In this document: piece after piece, positions 1 to 6,211 of the stretch
How the letters are laid out: each line of letters begins with the position of its first letter
Position numbering within the stretch: position 1 is the stretch's first letter
Assembly (NCBI GenBank): GCA_035286365.1
Contig: DATHJZ010000313.1
Coordinates: 1 to 14,267 of the forward strand
Length of the DNA: 14,267 nucleotides
Origin: CADEED01 sp035286365
GTDB taxonomy: Bacteria > Pseudomonadota > Gammaproteobacteria > Steroidobacterales > Steroidobacteraceae
Direction: 5' to 3'
Notes under the pieces: model-generated
The model's database searches: none
Seen by the model: the letters and a program-made list of their open reading frames with translations, nothing else
What the model was told of the DNA's origin: nothing
Translations under genes and position numbers: made by a program

Positions 1-250
1 CGGGCTCCTGCGCACGGCGGACTCCGCCTCGCCACTGGCCGCGCCCGCGGTCGGCGCGTCACTGCTCGCGTTCATCGTCGTGTACTTCGCGGTGTTCGGC
101 ATGGGCAGCTGGTACCTGCTCAAGCTGATGTCGCGGCCGCCGCAGCCGCACGAGAGCGATCCACCCAACGCGCCCGCGCATGCGGCCGGCATCACGCCCG
201 GACCCGCGCTCGCGGCCGGTGGCTCGCCCGCAGGAGAGCGCCATGACTGA
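1..250 (+). CDS. cioA: Cytochrome bd-type (cyanide-insensitive) ubiquinol oxidase subunit I, C-terminal fragment
   Basis: Only the last 82 codons are inside the window; the 5' part lies beyond base 1. The frame from base 2 to the TGA at 248-250 gives a hydrophobic segment (about residues 18-40 of the fragment, with FGMGSWYLLKLM at its end), then a Pro/Ala-rich hydrophilic tail. This is how CydA/CioA subunits end: a last transmembrane helix and a short cytoplasmic tail. Identity rests mainly on position, because the stop overlaps the start of an unmistakable subunit II gene by 8 bases (243-250), an arrangement expected for translationally coupled oxidase subunits. In this family subunit I carries the hemes and the quinol site and reduces oxygen without pumping protons. 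The choice of cio over cyd comes from the DUF2474 gene downstream, which is typical of CIO operons. The heme ligands cannot be checked here. Confidence 0.85.
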   Translation, partial: GLLRTADSASPLAAPAVGASLLAFIVVYFAVFGMGSWYLLKLMSRPPQPHESDPPNAPAHAAGITPGPALAAGGSPAGERHD

Positions 251-1250
251 CGGCACCGTGCTCACCAACGTCTGGGCCGCGATTCTCGCGTTCGCGGTTT
301 TCATGTACATCGTCATGGACGGCTTCGATCTCGGCATCGGCATCCTGTTTCCGGTGTTCGGCGTGGGCCGCGAGCGCGATACCGCGATGAATTCCATCGC
401 GCCGGTGTGGGACGGCAACGAGACCTGGCTGGTATTGGGCGGCGGCGGGTTGTTGGCTGCGTTCCCGCTGGCGTACGCGATCATCATGTCGGCGCTGTAT
501 CCGCCGCTGATCGCCATGCTGCTGGCGCTGGTGTTTCGTGGCGTCGCGTTCGAATTCCGCTGGCGCGACCCGGGTCATCGCGCGATCTGGGATTTCGCCT
601 TCACGGCCGGTTCGTTCACGGCGGCATTCACGCAGGGAATCATGCTGGGCGCGCTGCTGCAGGGCATCGACGTCGCGGGTCGCGCCTACGCGGGCGGCTG
701 GTGGGACTGGCTGACGCCGTTCAGCCTGCTCACGGGTGCGAGCGTGGTGGCGGGATACTCCTTGTTAGGCGCTTGCTGGCTCAACTGGAAGACCGAGGGC
801 GAGACGCAGAACCACGCACGCCGGCTGATGCGCATCATGGCGCCCGTCACGCTGCTCGCCATTCTCGCGGTGAGTCTCGCGACGCCGTTCCTCGGCAGCG
901 AATATTTCGACCGCTGGTTCACCATGCCGCGCGTATTGTTCACGGCGCAGGTGCCGCTGGTGATCGCGATCCTCACCTGGCGCTTCGTGCGCAGTCTGCG
1001 TCGCAACTATGAGCTTGCGCCGTTCGTCATCACGCTCGCGGTGTTCGGCCTGTCCTTCGTGGGTCTCGGTATCAGCATGTATCCCTACCTGATTCCCAAC
1101 AGCGTCACGCTGCAGATGGCGGCAGCCCCGGCGAGCAGCCAGGTGTTCATGCTGGTCGGTGCGGGAGTGCTCGTGCCGCTGATCCTCGCCTACACCGCGT
1201 GGTCCTACTGGGTGTTCCGCGGCAAGGTCGGGCACGAGGGATACCATTGA
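243..1250 (+). CDS. cioB: Cytochrome bd-type (cyanide-insensitive) ubiquinol oxidase subunit II
   Basis: This is a 335-residue integral membrane protein, the usual length for CioB/CydB of the cyanide-insensitive branch. Family motifs are visible: DGFDLGIGIL (about residues 25-34), PVWDGNETWLV (about 55-65) and FRGVAFEFR (about 98-106), followed by a series of hydrophobic helices to the C-terminus. Subunit II pairs with subunit I in the inner membrane to form the quinol:oxygen oxidoreductase used at low oxygen or when heme-copper oxidases are blocked. The start at 243 is chosen over an in-frame ATG at 180 because AGGAGA (232-237) sits five bases upstream of it, and because it gives the normal CydB N-terminus. 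It overlaps cioA by 8 bases. At its 3' end the TGA (1248-1250) overlaps the TTG start of the DUF2474 gene, so the three genes are probably co-translated. Confidence 0.95.
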   Translation: MTDGTVLTNVWAAILAFAVFMYIVMDGFDLGIGILFPVFGVGRERDTAMNSIAPVWDGNETWLVLGGGGLLAAFPLAYAIIMSALYPPLIAMLLALVFRGVAFEFRWRDPGHRAIWDFAFTAGSFTAAFTQGIMLGALLQGIDVAGRAYAGGWWDWLTPFSLLTGASVVAGYSLLGACWLNWKTEGETQNHARRLMRIMAPVTLLAILAVSLATPFLGSEYFDRWFTMPRVLFTAQVPLVIAILTWRFVRSLRRNYELAPFVITLAVFGLSFVGLGISMYPYLIPNSVTLQMAAAPASSQVFMLVGAGVLVPLILAYTAWSYWVFRGKVGHEGYH

Positions 1251-1375
1251 GTCCCCGCTCGGACGAACCACAGGCGCCGCTGCTGCGGCGTCTCGGATGG
1301 ATGGCCCTCATATGGGCCATCAGCGTAACTTTGTTAGGTGTGGTTAGCCTGATTCTCCGTTGGTGGCTAAAGTAG
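1247..1375 (+). CDS. Small DUF2474 membrane protein of the CIO oxidase operon
   Basis: This is a 42-residue frame. It has a charged, Pro-rich N-terminus, then RRLGWMALIWAIS leading into one hydrophobic helix (about residues 18-37), and ends RWWLK. The pattern Arg-Leu-Gly-Trp followed by a single span is that of DUF2474, a family of roughly 40-residue proteins found directly after cioB/cydB. It recalls the accessory subunits CydX and CydS of other bd oxidases, so a role in assembly or stability of the oxidase is inferred, not shown. The start is a TTG at 1247-1249 sharing bases with the cioB stop (TTGA). The only in-frame ATG (1301) would remove the N-terminal half, so coupling from cioB is the better reading. 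The stop codon lies inside a 9-bp inverted repeat (1368-1388). Confidence 0.75.
   Translation: MSPRSDEPQAPLLRRLGWMALIWAISVTLLGVVSLILRWWLK
1301..1320. repeat. 7-bp inverted repeat inside the DUF2474 gene
   Basis: ATGGCCC (1301-1307) and GGGCCAT (1314-1320) are perfect inverted arms around a 6-base spacer, TCATAT. The RNA could form a GC-rich hairpin. It lies in coding sequence, about 48 bp upstream of a second palindrome. It may be chance, or it may be part of the mRNA structure at the 3' end of the oxidase operon. Confidence 0.4.
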
Positions 1376-1388
1376 GCCGCCTACTTTA
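1368..1388. promoter_or_regulatory. Perfect 9-bp palindrome between the oxidase operon and the DoxX-like gene
   Basis: The arms TAAAGTAGG (1368-1376) and CCTACTTTA (1380-1388) match perfectly around the 3-base loop CCG. The element covers the DUF2474 stop codon and ends 17 bases before the preferred start of the next gene (1406). No T-tract follows, so it is not a standard rho-independent terminator. An operator, an RNA-stability hairpin or an attenuator at the operon boundary are all possible. The structure is visible in the sequence; the function is inference. Confidence 0.5.
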
Positions 1389-1405
1389 CCGAATGGGGAA
1401 TGCCG

Positions 1406-2125
1406 ATGAATCTGCACACCGCTCTCTACGCGCTCGCCGCCATCTTGTTAGGCGCGATCGGGATCTGTTTCCATGACTTCGCGCTGACGTGGCAGCCGGT
1501 GCCGCCGGGGCTCGGCGCGCGCACCGCGCTTGCCTACCTGAGCGGCCTGCTGCTGATCGTCGGCGGCGCCGCCATTCTCACGCGCAGGGGCGAGCGCGGC
1601 GGCGCGCTGCTGCTCGCGGCGTTCTACGGAATCTGGGTGGTCTTCCTCCACGGACCGATCGTGCTGGCCGATCCCGGTGCGCTCTACAAATGGAACGGCG
1701 TCGCGGAGATCTCATTCCTCACCGCGGGTGGCCTCGCGTTGTTTGGCTCGTCGCCGGGCATGCGCGGCACCGTCGCGACCGTCGCGCGGCTCATCGCAGG
1801 GTCGTGCGCCATCTGTTTCGGGGCCACGCATCTCGTCTATGCGCCGCAGACCGCCGACTTCGTGCCGGCCTGGATCCCGCCAGGCAAGTTGTTCTGGGCC
1901 TACTTCACCGGCGTCGCCTACATCGCAGCCGGCCTCGCACTCGTGAGCAGAATTCAGGCGCGCCTTGCGGCCACGCTGACGGCCGCGATGATGGCGACGT
2001 TCGTGGTGCTGCTGCACATTCCGCGCGTGGTTGCGCAACCCACCTCGCAGTTCGAGTTGACCATGCTCGCGGTCGCGAGCTGTCTCACCGGCGCCGCGCT
2101 GCTGATCCGCAAGTACGCGACCTGA
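1406..2125 (+). CDS. Tandemly duplicated DoxX-like membrane protein
   Basis: This is a 239-residue, very hydrophobic protein with about eight predicted membrane spans. The two halves resemble each other. In the first half (about residues 5-110) PVPPGLGARTALAYLSGLLL is followed by a helix ending in VVFLHGPIVLADP. In the second half (about 126-235) WIPPGKLFWAYFTGVAYIAA is followed by VVLLHIPRVVAQP. Each half looks like a four-helix DoxX/DoxD-like unit, a family of small membrane proteins linked in some organisms to quinone redox chemistry; no function can be given for this one. There is an in-frame ATG at 1400, but the GGGGAA at 1395-1400 would run into it. With the ATG at 1406 the same sequence becomes a properly spaced ribosome binding site. 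The stop overlaps the start of the yheU-like gene by one base (TGATG), so the two are probably translated together. Confidence 0.75.
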   Translation: MNLHTALYALAAILLGAIGICFHDFALTWQPVPPGLGARTALAYLSGLLLIVGGAAILTRRGERGGALLLAAFYGIWVVFLHGPIVLADPGALYKWNGVAEISFLTAGGLALFGSSPGMRGTVATVARLIAGSCAICFGATHLVYAPQTADFVPAWIPPGKLFWAYFTGVAYIAAGLALVSRIQARLAATLTAAMMATFVVLLHIPRVVAQPTSQFELTMLAVASCLTGAALLIRKYAT

Positions 2126-2394
2126 TGGAGGAGCGCGAAGACAAGCCGTTGCCGCCCATCGTGGTGCCGCATACCGAACTGTCGGCAGACGCGCTGCAGG
2201 GTGTCATCGAGTCCTTCGTGCTGCGCGAGGGTACCGACTACGGCGAGCGGGACGTGCCGTTCGAGACCAAGGTGATGCAGGTGCGTCGCCAGCTCGAGCG
2301 GCGCGAAGCGGAAATCGTCTACGACCAGAACACCGAGAGCATCGGTATCGTGGTGCGCGACCCGAGACCGAAAACCCCGGCATCCACGTTATAA
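2125..2394 (+). CDS. yheU: YheU family (UPF0270) protein
   Basis: This is an 89-residue soluble protein. Its core VVPHTELSADALQGVIESFV and LREGTDYGERDVPFETKV (about residues 13-51), followed by a region with QVRRQLERREAEIVYD, closely matches the small UPF0270/YheU family of Gammaproteobacteria (IP...L....L..LIESFVLREGTDYG...). The usual length is a little over 70 residues; here short extensions exist at both ends (MEEREDKPLP at the start, a Pro/Thr-rich tail at the end). No biochemical function is established for the family. The ATG at 2125 shares its A with the stop of the DoxX-like gene and has no ribosome binding site of its own, which points to translational coupling. Confidence 0.9.
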   Translation: MEEREDKPLPPIVVPHTELSADALQGVIESFVLREGTDYGERDVPFETKVMQVRRQLERREAEIVYDQNTESIGIVVRDPRPKTPASTL

Positions 2395-2485
2395 GTCCGT
2401 GCTCGCGATCATTTCCTCGTCAGTGAAGGGTTATGGTGTGAACATGAAGCCGAAGAAGTCCGAGAAGTGTGCTGGCGGAGAACTG

Positions 2486-3355
2486 ATGATCACGCGGCGT
2501 CACCTCGTGGGACTCGCACTGGCGGCCGCGCTCGCCGCGCCGGCCCAAGCTGCGCGCGCCGATCGCGAGCTGAAGGCGATCCGGAAGCAGATTGGCGGCC
2601 GCCTCGGCGTGCACGCCCTCGATTCGCAGAGCGGCCAGCGACTGGGTATCGATGAAGGTTCGCGCTATGCGATGGCGTCGACTTTCAAACTACCGCTGGC
2701 GGCGGCGCTGTTGTGGCAGGTAGATCGCGGGGCGTTCAAGCTCGAGCGCACGCTGCCCATCAAGCGCGCAGACCTGTTACCCAATTCAGCCGCGGTCGAA
2801 GCACGGCTCGCCGCCGGCGCGCAGACCATGACGCTGCGCGAGCTGTGCGCCGCCATCATCACGGTGAGCGACAACGCCGCCGCCAATATCCTGCTCACCG
2901 GCATCGGCGGTCCTCAAGGGCTCACCACCTTCATGCGCAACATCGGCGATGAAGTCACGCGCTGCGACCGGATGGAACTCGAGCTGAACTCCAATAACCC
3001 GGACGATCCGCGCGACACGACCACGCCGCGCGCCATGGTCGATTCCATGCTGCGCATATTCACCCAGGACGTGTTGTCGCTGACGTCGCGCGCGTTGCTC
3101 ATCGACTGGTTGACCGCCTCGAAGCTCGGTCTCGACCGCGTGCACGCCGGAATTCCCAAGACCTGGCAGGTGGGCGACAAGACCGGCACCGGCCAGAACG
3201 GGGCCGTCAACGACCTGGTGGTTGCCTTTCCGCCCGATCGCCGGCCGGTGTTCGTCGCGGTATACATGAGCGAGTCGCCGCAGCCCATCGCAACGCTCAA
3301 CGCTGCGCACGCGCAGATCGGCGCGCTGGTTGCCAAGGACCTGGGCCGCGGCTGA
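2486..3355 (+). CDS. Class A beta-lactamase
   Basis: This is a 289-residue periplasmic serine beta-lactamase with every class A catalytic element. STFK (residues 65-68) holds the nucleophile Ser and Lys (Ambler S70, K73), SDN is at 128-130 (Ambler 130-132), ELELN at 164-168 gives Glu166 and Asn170, and KTG is at 232-234 (Ambler 234-236). NPDDPRDTTTP follows the omega loop as in other class A enzymes. The N-terminus TRRHLVG plus an Ala-rich stretch looks like a twin-arginine signal with cleavage near AQA-ARA. The start at 2486 has GGAG (2477-2480) five bases upstream; in-frame GTG 2399 and ATG 2444 would place the signal too far inside. By-eye alignment to TEM gives Asn at Ambler 105, Ala at 69, Gly at 238, no Cys77, and about three extra residues before TMTLREL. 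The Cys69-Cys238 pair of class A carbapenemases is therefore absent. It hydrolyses beta-lactams, but the spectrum cannot be read from sequence. No mobile element flanks it, so it looks like a resident chromosomal gene. Confidence 0.95.
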   Translation: MITRRHLVGLALAAALAAPAQAARADRELKAIRKQIGGRLGVHALDSQSGQRLGIDEGSRYAMASTFKLPLAAALLWQVDRGAFKLERTLPIKRADLLPNSAAVEARLAAGAQTMTLRELCAAIITVSDNAAANILLTGIGGPQGLTTFMRNIGDEVTRCDRMELELNSNNPDDPRDTTTPRAMVDSMLRIFTQDVLSLTSRALLIDWLTASKLGLDRVHAGIPKTWQVGDKTGTGQNGAVNDLVVAFPPDRRPVFVAVYMSESPQPIATLNAAHAQIGALVAKDLGRG

Positions 3356-3380
3356 CCGGCCCGTGATACGCGGGGGTCTC

Positions 3381-3518
3381 ATGTTCCAAGGATCCGTGTG
3401 TGCGTTCCTGCTGCTGGCGGGCGTTTCGGTCGCGGCGCCTGTGGGTGGGCGACGATTCCGATGGCCGTTTCCGCAATCTCGCCGTCGCACGGAAATAGGC
3501 GCCGAACAGAAGAATTGA
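3381..3518 (+). CDS. Doubtful small ORF with a signal-like N-terminus
   Basis: This is a 45-codon frame starting MFQGSVCAFLLLAGVSVAAP, which looks like a signal peptide or lipoprotein-type leader, then a very Arg-rich tail without recognisable domain character. A purine-rich GGGGGT lies about five bases before the ATG. The next frame over the second half (about 3437-3505) reads LWVGDDSDGRFRNLAVARK and then stops, which looks more protein-like than the tail of the main frame. One reading is a decayed or frameshifted small secreted protein; another is plain noncoding DNA. It fills the 215-bp space between the beta-lactamase gene and the NTF2-like gene, where nothing else is evident except a weak TTGACG (3515-3520) without a convincing -10. 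Confidence 0.2.
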   Translation: MFQGSVCAFLLLAGVSVAAPVGGRRFRWPFPQSRRRTEIGAEQKN

Positions 3519-3570
3519 CGGCTTATCAAACGCGGCAGAACCTCGGCGCATCGAAGGTGCGGAGGCTTCC

Positions 3571-4077
3571 ATGAACCGTTTCGCCCTGTTCCTTGTCCTG
3601 TCGCTGTCACTCGCGAGCCCGCTGTCCGCCCAGAGGGCAGGACCCGCGCCGACCCAGGCGCTCACCGATGAAATCGCCGCCGCCGACCTGGCTCTGTTTT
3701 CCGCGTTCTTCGACCGCTGCGACCTCGAGGCGCTCAAGGGCATGGTCACGGATGACTTCGAGATGTTTCACGACAAGAACGGCTACATGACGAAGTCTGG
3801 CAAGGAATTCCTCGATGGCATTGCGGGCACCTGCGCACGCCAGAAGACCGGCGAGGACTACCGCGCGCGCCGCGAGCTCGCGCCGGGCAGCCTCAAGGTC
3901 TATCCACTCAACAACTACGGCGCCGTCGAAGTCGGCGTGCACCGCTTCTACCAGCTGTTGCCGGGCAAGCCCGAGAAGCTGGTCGAGGTATCGCAGTTCA
4001 CACACGTGTGGAAGAAGGAAGAGAGCGGCTGGAAGATCGCCCGCGTGCTGAGCTACGACCACCGTCTCACGAACTGA
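3571..4077 (+). CDS. Secreted NTF2-like (DUF4440/SnoaL-like) protein
   Basis: This is a 168-residue protein with a clear Sec signal peptide (residues 1-20, MNRFALFLVLSLSLASPLSA, cleavage before Gln21). The mature part follows the NTF2-like/DUF4440 pattern: a helical start (EIAAADLALFSAFFDRCDLEA), a strand with VTDDFEMFHDKNG, and closing strands with FTHVWKKEESGWKIARVLSYDH. Such domains are small alpha-beta barrels that bind ligands or act as simple enzymes; no substrate can be named, and the protein should act in the periplasm. The start is well supported by GGAGG (3561-3565) five bases upstream. Its last 25 bases (4053-4077) overlap the end of the converging sixA-like gene on the other strand. 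Confidence 0.85.
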   Translation: MNRFALFLVLSLSLASPLSAQRAGPAPTQALTDEIAAADLALFSAFFDRCDLEALKGMVTDDFEMFHDKNGYMTKSGKEFLDGIAGTCARQKTGEDYRARRELAPGSLKVYPLNNYGAVEVGVHRFYQLLPGKPEKLVEVSQFTHVWKKEESGWKIARVLSYDHRLTN

Positions 4078-4580
4078 GGCGCGGATTCACCGCAGCGCGC
4101 GCAGTATCCGCGGCGCAGCATCCACAGCAGCGTCGCGGCACCGGGCTCGACCGTTCCGCCAAATTCCACGCACGCGGCGCCGCCCTTCTTGAACGCGATC
4201 TTCAGGCGCGCGACACCGCCGAGCGCGCTCGACAGCAGCATCGACAGATGGGGCTCGTGACCGACCAGCACGACGCAGCGGGCGCGTTGCTTGCGCAGCA
4301 GTTCCATCGCGTGGCGCACCGGCTGGCCGGCGGCGAGCTCGGGGCACTCGGTCAGATCGCGCAACTGCGCGACGCGTCGCAGGATCGTCGCGGTATCGAG
4401 CGCGCGCACGAATGGGCTCGTGAGCAGCGATGCGGAGCGCGGCAAGTGACGCGCCAGGCCGCGCGCCGCCTTTTCGAATTTGCGGATGCCGGCCGGGGTC
4501 AGGGGGCGCAACGCGTCTTTCGGCCAACGAGTGCGATTGCGTTCGTGGGCGATCGCGTGGCGGACCAGGAACACCCGCAT
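4053..4580 (-). CDS. sixA: SixA-type phosphohistidine phosphatase (histidine phosphatase superfamily)
   Basis: This is a 175-residue protein beginning MRVFLVRHAIA, the catalytic RH motif of the histidine phosphatase (phosphoglycerate mutase-like) superfamily, with His8 as the expected phospho-acceptor and Arg7 next to it. Further family positions are TSPFVRALDTA (Arg59) and VLVGHEPHLS (His108). The short length and the LTPAGIRKFEKAA segment match SixA, which in E. coli removes phosphate from histidine of phosphotransfer proteins. It is slightly longer than typical SixA (about 150-160) because of a C-terminal extension containing RRGYCARCGES. The ATG (bases 4580-4578) overlaps the TGA of the CYTH-CHAD gene by one base, so coupling is likely. 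An upstream in-frame ATG at 4682 would add 34 unlikely residues. SixA-like and CHAD genes are often neighbours, sometimes with ppk, so a polyphosphate link is possible but unproven. Confidence 0.88.
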   Translation of the reverse strand: MRVFLVRHAIAHERNRTRWPKDALRPLTPAGIRKFEKAARGLARHLPRSASLLTSPFVRALDTATILRRVAQLRDLTECPELAAGQPVRHAMELLRKQRARCVVLVGHEPHLSMLLSSALGGVARLKIAFKKGGAACVEFGGTVEPGAATLLWMLRRGYCARCGESAPQFVRRWS

Positions 4581-6181
4581 CACCTGGCGTCCGGTCGCGC
4601 CTGTGAGCGCATCACCTCGGCCAGCGCCCGCCAGCGCCGGCCGCGGATGCGCGCGTAGGCTTTCGAAAATTTTCGCCTGCATCGATCGAAGGCGCGTGCG
4701 TCACGTTCCACGAGTCTGCCCATCGCGAAGTAGGTGGCCGAAGGAAGCTGCTGCGCATCGTTCGCGAGAGCGGCGAAATGCTGCTCGCGCACCGTGGCGT
4801 CCTGATAGGCGCCGAGGATGTCCTGCAGCTTGCCGAGCGCGCGACCATAGGCGCGCCCCGCCTCGCCAAAGAGTTCTTCGAACGCATCGAGCGTGTAGCG
4901 CAGCCGTTTCGCCCGAATTCGCACCTCGTGATACTCGTCCGGATCGGAACCGGCGCGAATGCGCTCGGCGCGCTTGCGCAATTTGCGCGCCTGCTCGCGC
5001 ACGAGCTCGCGTGCGACGGCGCCGGTCGAAGCCGGTTGAGCGGTGCCGTCCGCGTGTTCGCCCACCAGCCGTTCCTTCCAGCTATCCACCCACAAGCGGA
5101 CGCGCTCGGAGTCGAGCGCGTGCAACAGCCGTCCGCGCAGGTTGCGGCGCTGTTCCTGCAGCCGCTCGAGCATCGGGCCAAGCGCCAATTGCTCATCCCC
5201 CGCGAGCGCCGCGAACGAGGCCTCGAGGTGGGCGATCTGCACATCGAGATCGCGCACGGCGCCCAGCGATCGGACCAGCATGCGCAGCGAGCGGCGTTCA
5301 CGCACCGCCCAGGCAGGCCCGCGCCGGCGCCAGGAACGCAGCAGAACATCGAGATGGCGCGCAGCGACCCGCATCTGGTGCACCGCCTCCGGCGCGTCTG
5401 CGCGCACGCGTGGCTCACTCGCAAGCAGCAGCGCGAAATAGCGACGCAACTGCGCAAGCTGGGTCGCACTGAAGTCCTGGTTGGCGGAGATTCCGAGACT
5501 GCCGAGGTCCGGTTGTCTTTCCGGATCGAGGCCCGCGGCGGCGATGCCGGTCCGAAACTTGGAGAGCTGCACGGGTTGCAGTCGCGCGCCGTCGCGCAGT
5601 CCGTCCACCCACGGCTCGAGCGCCGCGGGTTCGGCGTGAATGCACTCGACTTCCACGCGCGTGAGCAGTTCGGCCTCGCCGGCCGGTGTTTCGATGGATA
5701 TTTCGTCGAGGTCGATTTCCGCCAGCGGCAGTTCGGAGTCCGCCTCGAGCAGGCGCAGCCGCTCCCGGCGCGTGTGCGCCTGGAACAGCGGCGCGAGGAG
5801 CCGCCTGCCGACCAGTGCGCGGATGTGCTCCGCGATCGGCTCTGCGGACGCCAGCAGCGTGCCGATATCGGAGCTCGGCATGGGCGCGGAGATCTCCGTG
5901 CGTCGCGCGATTCCTCTGACGGGCGCGCGCAGCGCCTTCAGCGTGAGCTCGGTTTCCCCGGCGTCCGCCGCGTCTTCACTGGCGTGTCGCAGGCGCAACG
6001 CAAAGCCGGCGCGGTAGATCATCCAGTCGGACGAATCGTAGTAGGTGTCGTGTATTTGCAGGCTCGGCTGACGGGTGCAGCGTCGCTCGGAATGCCCCTG
6101 GGGCAGGCTCGCCAGCCAGGTGCGCGCGGCCGCAAGATCGGTTGCCGCGAATTGCCATTCCAGTTCGGTGTGGCGATGCAT
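4580..6181 (-). CDS. CYTH-CHAD two-domain protein (triphosphatase-like, polyphosphate-associated)
   Basis: This is a 533-residue cytoplasmic protein in two parts. Residues about 4-213 form a CYTH (triphosphate tunnel) domain, with DTYYDSSDW (45-53), LRLR (62-65), LTLKA (79-83), RRTEIS (93-98), AEIDLDE (154-160), RVEVE (175-179) and LSKF (206-209). CYTH enzymes hydrolyse triphosphates, for example YgiF on inorganic triphosphate. Residues about 238-515 form a CHAD domain, with HQMRVAARHL (268-277), GAVRDLDV (307-314), HEVRIRAKRLRY (418-429) and KLQDILGAYQD (451-461); its basic helices are known to bind polyphosphate. The odd point is the opening signature, which reads E6-L-E8-W-Q10. The ExExK lysine of the family is glutamine here, so catalysis may be altered. 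The gene starts 30 bases after purD ends and runs into the sixA-like gene by a one-base overlap. Codon composition resembles its neighbours. Confidence 0.9.
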   Translation of the reverse strand: MHRHTELEWQFAATDLAAARTWLASLPQGHSERRCTRQPSLQIHDTYYDSSDWMIYRAGFALRLRHASEDAADAGETELTLKALRAPVRGIARRTEISAPMPSSDIGTLLASAEPIAEHIRALVGRRLLAPLFQAHTRRERLRLLEADSELPLAEIDLDEISIETPAGEAELLTRVEVECIHAEPAALEPWVDGLRDGARLQPVQLSKFRTGIAAAGLDPERQPDLGSLGISANQDFSATQLAQLRRYFALLLASEPRVRADAPEAVHQMRVAARHLDVLLRSWRRRGPAWAVRERRSLRMLVRSLGAVRDLDVQIAHLEASFAALAGDEQLALGPMLERLQEQRRNLRGRLLHALDSERVRLWVDSWKERLVGEHADGTAQPASTGAVARELVREQARKLRKRAERIRAGSDPDEYHEVRIRAKRLRYTLDAFEELFGEAGRAYGRALGKLQDILGAYQDATVREQHFAALANDAQQLPSATYFAMGRLVERDARAFDRCRRKFSKAYARIRGRRWRALAEVMRSQARPDAR

Positions 6182-6211
6182 GTTTTTCTGACCACCGAGG
6201 CCGTAACGAAT

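Noticed and set aside
1489..2394. Long frame that runs through the DoxX-like region into the yheU frame
   Set aside because: Only its last 89 codons (from 2125) are protein-like; the upstream part is an Arg-rich shadow of the DoxX-like gene in another frame.
2399..2485. Extended N-terminus of the beta-lactamase from GTG 2399 or ATG 2444
   Set aside because: Neither start has a good ribosome binding site, and the Lys-rich extension would bury the Tat-like signal; ATG 2486 has GGAG at the right distance.
3515..3520. TTGACG as a -35 box for the NTF2-like gene
   Set aside because: The sequence 16-18 bases downstream (around GAACCT) is a poor -10, so I did not list a promoter.
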